A stretch of DNA of 64,000 nt from Tritrichomonas musculus (lineage: Eukaryota > Parabasalia > Tritrichomonadida > Tritrichomonadidae): assembly GCA_039105265.1 (NCBI GenBank), contig JAPFFF010000005.1, positions 6,433,501-6,497,500 on the forward strand. Reading direction: 5' to 3'. The position numbers were made by a program, and so were the translations under genes. Positions 28,895-39,400 of the stretch are shown here, piece after piece; positions within the stretch are counted from its first letter, which is position 1, and each line of letters begins with the position of its first letter. Below the pieces are notes generated by a model that worked only from the letters and a program-made list of their open reading frames with translations, was not told the DNA's origin and did no database searches.

Positions 28895-29118
28895 TCTTCT
28901 TTTCTTGAGATATATATTTTAGTTCAATAATTATTACTTGAAATGAAAATTTTATTATTAGTCATGTTTTTAAATGAATATAATTAATAAATTGAGAATT
29001 ATGCGTAATTTTTTTTTTTTCAAACAGATAAGATAAATTGCAATAATATAATCAAATTAGTTATTTAAAAAAGTTTAAAAAAAACAAAACAATAAACATA
29101 AAGTAACTAACTGACTAA

Positions 29119-29682
29119 TCAATTGATTAAAAATTTGATAGCCGTATATATAAATGTTGTAATGAATGGAAGCAAATTCTCAAAACAAAATTTCCTACGG
29201 CTAATTTTCTTTGAGAATCGATATATTCTAAGTTGTTTTGTATATTGATCAAATGTTGTAAGTTCTGCAGATGTTGGAGGATTTATATTTAAAGAATATT
29301 TTATTCCCATGGCATTGCCAGTAGCAGTCATCATATCATCAAGCCCTACATTAATTTTAAGTAAAGTTAATTCTGAAAATTCATTTGTGTTATTATATTT
29401 ATAGAATTTAATAGAAAAAATTGGGTCTTCATCGTTTAGGCGATCAAATTGTATATAAATATTTTCATTTTCGATTTCTGATGTTGATTGTATACATAAA
29501 TTCCCATATATATAATTCTCATCGCTATTAAGAAATAAATTTAGATAAAAATAAGAGATATTATTAGGAATTTCATTTCCATCTGATGATAAAGTGGCAC
29601 TAGAAATGTTCCATGATCCAACCAATACCTTATAAATATCAATTGTCGAAGACGACCAGTAAGCCAGAAAATAAATGATCAT
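29119..29682 (-). CDS. Putative secreted or ER-lumenal membrane-anchored protein, unknown function (187 aa)
   Basis: I do not recognise the family. A short hydrophobic N-terminus (MIIYFLAYW) could be part of a weak signal peptide. The middle is a beta-rich domain starting VLVGSWNISSATLSS, with potential N-glycosylation sites. The C-terminal 20 residues (LLPFITTFIYTAIKFLIN) form a transmembrane span with a nearly absent cytosolic tail, preceded by a basic stretch (RFSKKISRRKF). This fits an ER type-I or tail-anchored protein. The 'GSWNIS' opening recalls lipocalin-like or ER accessory domains, but I cannot name it. Confidence 0.6.
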   Translation of the reverse strand: MIIYFLAYWSSSTIDIYKVLVGSWNISSATLSSDGNEIPNNISYFYLNLFLNSDENYIYGNLCIQSTSEIENENIYIQFDRLNDEDPIFSIKFYKYNNTNEFSELTLLKINVGLDDMMTATGNAMGIKYSLNINPPTSAELTTFDQYTKQLRIYRFSKKISRRKFCFENLLPFITTFIYTAIKFLIN

Positions 29683-31390
29683 TCTTGAGTATTCAAGAAT
29701 GAATTAATATTGTTATAAGACCATATTTCATCATAAAAAATTTAATGCGTATTGAAAGAGGTATTCATGTAGAGAAATTGACGTAATATTGTAATTTTGA
29801 TCATATTTTCTTTATTTTTATTTTGAAACTAAGAATGTGCTTTAATGGATAAGAATTTTATACTCCTATTTTTGAGATATTTCTATTTTTATTTTTCTGA
29901 ATAAGAATCGTTTTATAATTGAGAGGCTATATAATTTTTTTTATATAAAAATTGATGAAATATAAATATATATATATTTTGTTTTATTAATTATTATTGT
30001 ATATATATATTAATAACTTATTAATACTTTTATGTTTAAAAAATATTTATTTTCTAGAGATACACTTGATTATTTTTTTTATATTTTTTATAAATTTTTA
30101 ACTTTTTCAGTTATTATATTTTTTATATTGAAATAATAAACATTTTTTATCCTAGTTGTATTTTTATTAAAACATTATTTTATTTTATATATATAATATA
30201 TATTATTATTTATATACTATTTAAATTTTATATTTAAGTTTTACATTATATATTAAATAGATAAATTAACAAAAAAAAATGAAAAATTCAATTAAACGAT
30301 GATTTTTAATTGAATTTCTAAAAAAATATGTTGCTTTGTATTGTGATTATTTTTTGGTTTTCAATATATTAAATATTAAAGTTATTTTTATAATATAGTA
30401 ATTAATAATTTTACATTATAAAAAATATTTTTAATAATATTTTTAAGAAAATGAGGAAATTTAAATTTTTCAAGAATCACTTCACAATTAACTTCACTTC
30501 ACCGAAAATAATCATCTCACGTCACTAAAAAATAATAACGTACCAAAATACGATGAAAAATAATTCAAAATAAAGCAAAATATAAAATTACATTTTTCTT
30601 TAAAATGAGAGTATATAGTAACTTATTTACATAATAAAATTTATTTAAATATTTATTATTATTATATTGTACAATTAGTATATAATTATTTCGTAAATCA
30701 ATTGAGAAATAAGTCATTTTCTTAATTTTTTAATGTAAATTTGCATTTAAATTTATATATGGCTAATAAATTGGATATATAACAGATAATATATTTTATA
30801 AATCAAATATAAAATGTTATTATTGATTTATAATTCATAAATATTTTATTTGACTCGAGATATAGATGAAACATTATTTTTTAAATTGTTTTTAAATTCT
30901 CAACATCCATTAAAACCAATTATGGCAAATGTCAGTATTGGATATATAGAAGTAAATAATCTTAATATTTTTTCATAAGATAAAATATTCATTCAATTAA
31001 ACTAAAAATAAAAAAATCAAATAACGAGTTTTCACTTCACATGAAGACCTCTGTATTGAATTTGTAAAGAACACAAAAACATCAATATAGCCTTTATTAA
31101 TCTTTTACATGGAGAAAAATATAAAAAAATATGTTTATTTAAATGTATAAATTAAGAAGGTTGGAGTTTAATTATATTTCATCTTGGTACGCAAATTTGA
31201 ATTTCAATCAAGTATTAAACAAATTGCGATATAGCTGCCAAATGAATTTTTTTACAACTGGGTATATCCCATACATTCTCAACCTTGATTTCACTTAATC
31301 AGTTTCCTTCAATTCATTCATCAGTTATATTCATAAAATAATTCAGTATAATTTTAATCATAGTATTTCGAAAAAGTGCATAGCCAAAGA
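29683..31390. other. 1.7-kb extremely AT-rich gene-free region
   Basis: No open frame of coding character and no RNA gene was seen. The sequence is dominated by TA and T runs (for example 29966-29985, 30001-30011, 30189-30205). It marks the edge between cellular genes and the mobile-element island. Confidence 0.6.
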
Positions 31391-32295
31391 TCATGATTTA
31401 GTTCGAGTATCTTGTAAATGATCATAATATCTATTTCTTAAATCACTGTTTAATGCATTAATTGTTAGATCATCTATACTAAGAAACAAGTGTGTTATGC
31501 TCTTATCCGAAAAGTTTCGACCAAAATTCTGCTCAACTGAGGAATAAAAATCTAGAGGTTTTTGTATGAAGATTTGTAAGACGTTATCAATAATGGACTG
31601 TCCAGCTTGGATAGTACTAGTACATTCAACAACCTTATTCGTTATTGGTTTATCATTTAATTTATCAACCATTTACCTTCATGTTTGTCTTCAATCTTAA
31701 AAATAATTGCTTTGTATTTGTATTTATTCTTTTTGGCCAATTCCACCTCTTCATTGAAATGTTAAGACAAGTTGGTAAACTTATTAATAAACAGTTTTTT
31801 TTGGTAATGAGTTGTTATAAATGGATTTATGGGAACGTATTCTTAGAATGCAGATAGATTCTTTAATTCTCTTGAAGTTGCTGTAATAAGTCCAGCAGAG
31901 TTAAACCTTCGCATTATCTCTCTTAAAGCTTGATGTTGTAGAAGTAAATGAGCTTCATCAATAAATAGACGATACTTGTTAAGTATAGCTCCATGCGTAA
32001 AATCCATTATACTACCTAAACATCTGGATGCTGTATGATGCATAGTTAAAATTACTCGAACGTTATTATCAAATGCTAGTTTAATATCTTTAAATGCTCC
32101 ATCATTAATACATAACTTAAAAGAATCTTTTTTATTATTGAATGTTTTGTAAAAGTCATTAGCTATGTTTATTGTTGGAACAACAATAATGTAATTGTTA
32201 TCTTCACTCTCAATAGTGTGTTTCATTAATGCTGGACCCTCACTAGATCCAAAAGAAGCATTCAATAAAAATTTGGATATATTGAAAATTTTTCT
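31391..32295 (-). pseudogene. Decayed SF2 (DEAH-type) helicase relic
   Basis: On the minus strand the segment 31843-32295 keeps recognisable superfamily 2 helicase pieces. These are a nucleotide-binding loop degraded to ASFGSSEGPA (no GKT), a motif Ia-like YIIVVPTINIANDFYK, motif II LFIDEAHLLL and a motif III-like AGLITATS. The frame then hits stops. A second open stretch downstream (31391-31672) may be the remnant of the C-terminal part, out of frame. Loss of the Walker A lysine and the stops show it is dead. The parent element (virus-like, Maverick-like or plasmid-like) cannot be named from this fragment. It adjoins the mariner element. Confidence 0.6.
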
Positions 32296-32663
32296 TTAGT
32301 TATATCTTGCTTCATAGAAGTGATCTTGTAAGTGATTTCTGGTATGGTATTGAATAAATAGGAATTGATATACAGTGCCATTTGGTTCAAATTAAATAGG
32401 CTTTTGGTAGATATTGTTTACAATATTTGGATAGTTTACGAATAATTCGATTTGGGTATCATTTATGAGAAATCTGTAGTAGAATCATTTACAAAATATT
32501 CGTTAATTGAACAAGCTGTAGTGGAATCGTTCACCAATAATTCGATGTATGAATTGTTATGTAATATAATAGTCTGCATTCCTCTATGAAATTATCTTAA
32601 ACACATATTTATGGGTGTAATAAAAACAAATAATTCGGTAATGATGCTTTATTTGGACTCTTA

Positions 32664-32690
32664 TAGGGTGGCCATTAAGTTCGTGAATTT
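32664..32690 (+). repeat. Left terminal inverted repeat of the mariner element
   Basis: 27 bp starting TAGGGTGGCCATTAAG; pairs with 34245-34271 with a single mismatch (G versus A at position 16). Confidence 0.92.
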
Positions 32691-32848
32691 TTTATAATTC
32701 AGTGAGTTTTAATGATAGGTCAATTTAATTAATATTAATATCAACTCCATCATCTATTGAATAATTATTATGATTTTAATTATTAAATAATACAATAAAT
32801 CTAAAAGAAAAATAGACGTTAAAAAAAGTACGTTAAATTTTTTGAAAA

Positions 32849-33871
32849 ATGAATGTAGAATTTCGAGGAGTTATCCACTTTTGCTGGCTCAGGAGATTAT
32901 CTCCTCAAGAAACTTTGACCGAAATGACTGATGCTTATAGACAAGATTGTCCTTCATTGCCCATGATATACAAATGGTATAAAGAGTTTGAGCATGGACG
33001 AAAAAACTTAAATGATTTACCTAGGGTTGGAAGACCTATATCACAAGAAATAAGAAATCATATTAAAAGATTTATTGATAATTTTCCATCATCATCGGCT
33101 AGGTACATTGCATTAATGTTAGACATCAGCAGAGAAACAGTTAAAAAGGTTTTAATTGAAGAATTTCATTATAAAAAATTGCATTTTCGATGGGTGCCAC
33201 ATGATTTGAATGAAAGCCAAAAATTGAATAGATGTGAGCAATCAAAAGAACTTCTCTCAATATTAGAATCATTGTCAGATGATCAATTAAAAAAAGTTGT
33301 AACATGCGATGAATCATGGTTCTTTTTATGGTACGCAGAAGGTTGCATTTGGACGCGGGATGGAAAAAGGCCAGACGCAACAAAACATTCAAATTTTGAT
33401 CCAAAAATCATGATTTTTACATCTTTTTCCAAAGCTGGTCCTGTATTAGTGGATGATTTACCATCAAAAACAAGTTTTACTGCAAATTACCTTTCATCAA
33501 TTATATTACCGCAGTTAAAATCCAAAATCCAAAATATGAAAGGTGTTTCAAAAAGCATTAAAATTAGATTACACATGGACAATGCTCGTCCACACAATGC
33601 TCAAATGACAATTAAAAAAATGCATTCATTAAATATGTTACGCCTTCCACAACCTGCTTATTCTCCGGATGTAAGTCCGAACGACTTTTTCCTCTATGGA
33701 TATGTTAAAGAACAATTAAAAGGTCTTCATTTCACTTCACGTGAAGGTCTTGTTTCAAAAGTGATTGAAATAATTGGAAATATCGATAAATCTATTTGGT
33801 CTTCTGTGTACGATGATTGGATTCGAAGGCTAAGAATGGTAATAGATAATGGTGGAGATTATATACATTAA
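32849..33871 (+). CDS. Mariner transposase (DD34D), intact
   Basis: This cut-and-paste transposase of 340 aa is about full family length. The N-terminal paired helix-turn-helix region is followed by the linker RVGRP (59-63). The family signature WVPHDL starts at residue 115. Catalytic aspartates are D154 (CDESWF), D244 (HMDNARPH) and D279 (YSPDVSPNDFFLYG), with exactly 34 residues between the last two. No stop or frameshift is present, so it may be active. Codon and base composition match the AT-rich surroundings. Confidence 0.95.
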   Translation: MNVEFRGVIHFCWLRRLSPQETLTEMTDAYRQDCPSLPMIYKWYKEFEHGRKNLNDLPRVGRPISQEIRNHIKRFIDNFPSSSARYIALMLDISRETVKKVLIEEFHYKKLHFRWVPHDLNESQKLNRCEQSKELLSILESLSDDQLKKVVTCDESWFFLWYAEGCIWTRDGKRPDATKHSNFDPKIMIFTSFSKAGPVLVDDLPSKTSFTANYLSSIILPQLKSKIQNMKGVSKSIKIRLHMDNARPHNAQMTIKKMHSLNMLRLPQPAYSPDVSPNDFFLYGYVKEQLKGLHFTSREGLVSKVIEIIGNIDKSIWSSVYDDWIRRLRMVIDNGGDYIH

Positions 33872-34244
33872 TAAATATTTTTGATCCTTATTATTTAATT
33901 TTATTATTATTTTATTATTGATTTTTTTCACATCACCAAAATTGGCAAAAATTTAAATATTAAATAAATTCGTATAAAATAAAGTAAATTCTAATATATA
34001 AAGTTTATTTAAGATTACAATATAAATATAATAAATCCATAATATTTAATTCTTTTTAATATAATTATTCAAGCAGTTATATTAAATTATTAAAAAATTT
34101 GGTACCCATCATTTTAATCTCAATGAATATTTTTATAAAATTAATTTGGTAATGTTTAATGAATATCAATAGATGAATAACATGATTGCTTAAATATTTA
34201 TTTGATTTAATTAATATTATCTTGAAAATTGAATGCGTTATATC

Positions 34245-34271
34245 AAATTCACGAATTTAATGGCCACCCTA
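34245..34271 (-). repeat. Right terminal inverted repeat of the mariner element
   Basis: Reverse complement of the left end with one mismatch, followed by the TA duplication at 34272-34273. Confidence 0.92.
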
Positions 34272-34445
34272 TATTACTCATTTGGACCTGTTTCTTCATG
34301 TTTTTAAGAGATTGACATAACACTATTAATGGCACAAATGGACATCATTAGAAAGAATGCTGTACCATTCCTTAAAATATCTGCAGTAATCGGTCATAAC
34401 TACAAATCAAAATTAATTTTTATTGATAAAAGCATGAATGATTAA

Positions 34446-34526
34446 TGAGCAATAAAAAAATCAGTGAACATTTGAATAATGAAAATGAAGAAGGAGAGGA
34501 GGAAGAAGAATGGGAATGGATTTAAT
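34446..34526 (+). pseudogene. Short acidic coding-like fragment
   Basis: A 26-codon frame ending in a Glu-rich tail followed by W-E-W-I and a stop. It could be the C-terminal end of a lost gene from an older element; it has no upstream coding context. Confidence 0.2.
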
Positions 34527-34719
34527 GAAGAAACAATGAATTCTTTTTAATCATAACAATTTTATTGATTTTTGTTTTATAATTTGTTTTATAAATCTTA
34601 AGAAAAAAGCATTCAATTTTTCAATTTGTAATTTTTCAAGCGTCATAAAAATGGACTTGTGAAAAATCATAAATTTTAATAAAATCTAAAATTATATTTT
34701 GAATTCATTTCAAATATAT

Positions 34720-35600
34720 TGATGAATCCAGTTTTTGGAAGGTTGTTTACTCTCTTTGCTGCACCTATATCATTCTCATTCTCAAAAGTTTTTATCCTCC
34801 ATTTTATAAAATTCATTCAATCATATATTTCATCCATAGTTTGGTAGCTTTGGAACACTTCTTCAAGTTCACTGATTTTCTAAGCTAATAGCTTAAATCA
34901 GGGATTTAATGAGTCCTTAAACATATTACTAATATCCATATCTCTGTTTAATGTATATTCTCCATTATCAAGGTTTTCATTGTCATCAGTTAAGATTAAA
35001 TCATCTAGCTTCTAGTTTAAATATATGTTGCATTTTAAATAATTAATCTAACTACTGTTCCAGTCATTAAATTGATATCTGCTCTAATTAAATCACTCAT
35101 ACCTTTATATGACTTATTTGAGATTAATCTTTTGAAAAATCATCTTTGTTATGAGCGCAGATTCCCTCTTAGAAGAGTTTGTTAAACTTGATATTATACT
35201 TGACAAATTCTCAAAAAAATTAGTATATCTTTCTAAGTTAACCTCTCTATTTGGTCAGTAGTATATACTTGGTGGCCTAGTCTACGACACTAGCATATAA
35301 CTTATACTCATAAAACTCAATGCTAGTTGGCATTCTCAAACTCATCTTAGAATAGCATTTTAAACATATAACTCTATGTCAAAAACACCATCACCCATTA
35401 CTACCTACGACAAATCAGAGTATACAGAATAGAATTTTCACCATCAAAACATCAGTCCCACAATGCATTCACTTAGGATTCCACTTATTTCGAGTGGTAG
35501 AATTCTACCAGACGATTAATTCAATGAAAGGTCAATGTTAATCTAAACGTAATCTCGTTGCCAGTGTTAATCTTATGTATAGCGTGAGTAAATTTGATGC
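34720..35600 (-). pseudogene. Heavily decayed coding relic
   Basis: Read on the minus strand, protein-like stretches occur in shifting frames with stops between them. Examples are MPTSIEFYEYKLYASVVD near 35300, DNENLDNGEYTLNRDMDISN near 34950 and ISELEEVFQSYQTMDEIYD near 34850. The composition is protein-like rather than random AT DNA, but I recognise no family. It probably belonged to an older mobile element in this island. Confidence 0.35.
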
Positions 35601-35646
35601 ATGAACTATGCTTGTTTTAATTTTTCATTTTTTTTACTTCGGTGAA

Positions 35647-35772
35647 ATGTCAAACAAAATTACGTACAACGATATTGCTACCATACCAAATTATCAATTT
35701 GAGCAGTTCATTAGTCAAATCAATACACTATATGATGCACATTACAACAGAAATGCAGAACGTAGCTGCTGA
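35647..35772 (+). pseudogene. Truncated 5' end of an unknown gene (41 codons)
   Basis: An ATG opens a frame of protein-like composition (MSNKITYNDIATIPNYQFEQ...) that stops after 41 codons; stops then accumulate. It may be a small real gene, but a truncated element gene is more likely given the setting. Confidence 0.28.
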
Positions 35773-36298
35773 TATTGATTGAACTTTAACATCATTAATT
35801 GAGAGCTGAATCAAGTGATCTAGCGTTATACCATTTACCGCCACGTAGCTGTGGTAGCTACCATATTAAATTAACCTGATCGACTTGATAAATTGGTATT
35901 GTAGCTGTAAATTGAAGTTATAAAATCAGAGGTGCGGACACGGTGAAATGAAATAGATTCTCTCCAAAATTGGTATACAATCATTATTTTTTATAAGGAT
36001 TAAAAATATATTAATTTTATTAAATTTCGTTCCGCTGATGCAGCTGTGGATTATTACATTTTTTTTTTCTGAGAAAAAAATGTAAACTATTGAATATTTT
36101 TATCTATTCGTAAACTATTGAAATGGATAAATTGACTAATAAATCTCTAATTTTTGCGTTCAAAATGATAAAAATGTTATATTTTTATTTGCTATGTTAT
36201 TTAAAAATACTTGTATCATTCATAATCCACATAACTTCAAAATTGGATGAAAAAGTATTCAATTTTCAATTTTTTAAAAAAAGAGAAAAAAAATTTCG

Positions 36299-36307
36299 GC
36301 TCTATGT
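36299..36307 (+). repeat. Left 9-bp target-site duplication of the MULE
   Basis: GCTCTATGT, identical to 47009-47017 and directly abutting the GGCAATGG terminus. Confidence 0.88.
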
Positions 36308-36358
36308 GGCAATGGAATCGCATATTAGGAAAATCCCAACGTAAAATTGAGAGGGATG
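36308..36358 (+). repeat. Left terminal 51-bp inverted repeat of the MULE
   Basis: Identical to the reverse complement of 46958-47008. Beyond it, similarity continues imperfectly for about 50 bp (shared AACTTTTTGAATG) before the satellite starts. Confidence 0.92.
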
Positions 36359-36412
36359 ACGATCAAAGCCGATCATCTTTTAACTTTTTGAATGCAAATA
36401 AACGGCCATTTT

Positions 36413-39400
36413 TTTACAAAGCAAATGAGCAAATCAAATACAGCTAAGCAATCAACCAAAGCAAATGAACAAAGCAAATACATCCAGACGGTCAATCAAA
36501 GCATATACAGCTTAACAAATGCGGCCGAGCAATCAACCAAAGCAAATGAACAAAGCAAATACATCCAGACGGTCAATCAAAGCAAATACAGCTTAACAAA
36601 TGCGGCCGAGCAATCAACCAAAGCAAATGAGCAAATCAAATACAGCTAAACGATCAACCAAAGCAAATGAGCAAAATAAATACATCCAGACGGTCAATCA
36701 AAGCAAATACAGCTTAACAAATGCGGCCGAGCAATCAACCAAAGCAAATGAGCAAATCAAATACAGCTAAACGATCAACCAAAGCAAATGAGCAAAATAA
36801 ATACATCCAGACGGTCAATCAAAGCAAATACAGCTTAACAAATGCGGCCGAGCAATCAACCAAAGCAAATGAGCAAATCAAATACAGCTAAGCAATCAAC
36901 CAAAGCAAATGAACAAAGCAAATACATCCAGACGGTCAATCAAAGCAAATACAGCTTAACAAATGCGGCCGAGCAATCAACCAAAGCAAATGAGCAAATC
37001 AAATACAGCTAAACGATCAACCAAAGCAAATGAGCAAAATAAATCCATCCAGACGATTAATCAAAGCAAATGCAACCAAACAAATGCGGCCGAGCAATCA
37101 ACCAAAGCAAATGAGCAAATCAAATACAGCTAAACGATCAACCAAAGCAAATGAGCAAAATAAATCCATCCAGGCGATTAATCAAAGCAAATGCAACCAA
37201 ACAAATGCGGCCGAGCAATCAACCAAAGCAAATGAGCAAATCAAATACAGCTAAGCAATCAACCAAAGCAAATGAGCAAAGCAAATACATCCAGACGATC
37301 AATCAAAGCGAATACAGCTTAACAAATGCAGCTAAACGATCAACCAAAGCAAATGAGCAAATCAAATACAGCTAAGCAATCAACCAAAGCAAATGAGCAA
37401 AGCAAATACATCCAGACGGTCAACCAAAGCAAATGAGCAAAGCAAATACATCTAAGCAATCAACCAAAGCAAATACAGCCAAACAAATACAGCTAAACGA
37501 TCAACCAAAGCAAATGAGCAAAGCAAATGCAGCCAAACGATCAATCAAAGCAAATAAGCAAAGCAAATGCAGCCAAACGATCAATCAAAGCAAATAAGCA
37601 AAGTAAATGCAGTCAAACGATCAATCAAAGCAAATAAGCAAAGCAAATGCAGTCAAACGATCAATCAAAGCAAATAAGCAAAGCAAATACAGCTAAGCAA
37701 TCAACCAAAGCAAATGAGCAAAGCAAATACATCCAGACGGTCAACCAAAGCAAATGAGCAAATCAAATACAGCTAAGCAATCAACCAAAGCAAATGAGCA
37801 AAACAAATACATCCAGACGGTCAACCAAAGCAAATGAGCAAAGCAAATACATCTAAGCAATCAACCAAAGCAAATACAGCCAAACAAATACAGCTAAACG
37901 ATCAACCAAAGCAAATGAGCAAAGCAAATGCAGCCAAACGATCAATCAAAGCAAATAAGCAAAGCAAATGCAGCCAAACGATCAATCAAAGCAAATAAGC
38001 AAAGTAAATGCAGTCAAACGATCAATCAAAGCAAATAAGCAAAGCAAATGCAGTCAAACGATCAATCAAAGCAAATAAGCAAAGCAAATACAGCTAAGCA
38101 ATCAACCAAAGCAAATGAGCAAAGCAAATACATCTAAGCAATCAACCAAAGCAAATGAGCAAAGCAAATACATCTAAGCAATCAACCAAAGCAAATGAGC
38201 AAAGCAAATACATCTAAGCAATCAACCAAAGCAAATACAGCCAAACAAATACAGCTAAACGATCAACCCAAGAAAATGAGCAAAGCAAATACATCCAGAC
38301 GATCAATCAAAGCGAATACAGCTTAACAAATGCAGCTAAACGATCAACCAAAGCAAATGAGCAAAGCAAATACATCCAGACGATCAATCAAAGCGAATAC
38401 AGCTTAACAAATGCAGCTAAACGATCAACCAAAGCAAATGAGCAAATCAAATACAGCTAAGCAATCAACCAAAGCAAATGAGCAAAACAAATACATCCAG
38501 ACGGTCAACCAAAGCAAATGAGCAAAGCAAATACATCTAAGCAATCAACCAAAGCAAATACAGCCAAACAAATACAGCTAAACGATCAACCAAAGCAAAT
38601 GAGCAAAGCAAATGCAGCCAAACGATCAATCAAAGCAAATAAGCAAAGCAAATGCAGCCAAACGATCAATCAAAGCAAATAAGCAAAGTAAATGCAGTCA
38701 AACGATCAATCAAAGCAAATAAGCAAAGCAAATACAGCTAAGCAATCAACCAAAGCAAATGAGCAAAGCAAATACATCTAAGCAATCAACCAAAGCAAAT
38801 GAGCAAAGCAAATACATCTAAGCAATCAACCAAAGCAAATGAGCAAAGCAAATGCAGCCAAACGATCAATCAAAGCAAATAAGCAAAGCAAATGCAGCCA
38901 AACGATCAATCAAAGCAAATAAGCAAAGTAAATGCAGTCAAACGATCAATCAAAGCAAATAAGCAAAGCAAATGCAGTCAAACGATCAATCAAAGCAAAT
39001 AAGCAAAGCAAATACAGCCAAACGATCAATCAAAGCAAATAAGCAAAGTAAATGCAGTCAAACGATCAATCAAAGCAAATACAACCAAACAAATGCAATC
39101 AAGAAATCAATCAAAGCAAATAAGCAAAGCAAATGCAGCCAAACGATCAATCAAAGCAAATAAGCAAAGTAAATGCAGTCAAACGATCAATCAAAGCAAA
39201 TAAGCAAAGCAAATGCAGTCAAACGATCAATCAAAGCAAATAAGCAAAGCAAATACAGCCAAACGATCAATCAAAGCAAATAAGCAAAGTAAATGCAGTC
39301 AAACGATCAATCAAAGCAAATAAGCAAAGCAAATGCAGTCAAACGATCAATCAAAGCAAATAAGCAAAGCAAATGCAGCCAAACGATCAATCAAAGCAAA

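Larger units (their letters stand above)
32664..34271 (+). mobile_element. Complete mariner transposon, 1608 bp
   Basis: The element is bounded by TA target duplications (32662-32663 and 34272-34273) and by 27-bp terminal inverted repeats (32664-32690, 34245-34271) starting TAGGGTGGCCATTAA, with one mismatch. It encodes one intact transposase (32849-33871) with 185 bp of 5' and 400 bp of AT-rich 3' non-coding DNA. Mariners are abundant in trichomonads. Matched ends and an unbroken gene suggest a fairly young copy. Confidence 0.92.

Noticed and set aside
31391..32295. Assignment to Maverick/Polinton
   Set aside because: No polymerase, integrase or capsid fragment is visible nearby; the helicase alone does not decide the element class.
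36123..36344. Small gene running into the left MULE end
   Set aside because: The frame crosses the target duplication into the element. Across the reconstructed empty site it would continue about 20 codons, but its composition is random AT-rich.
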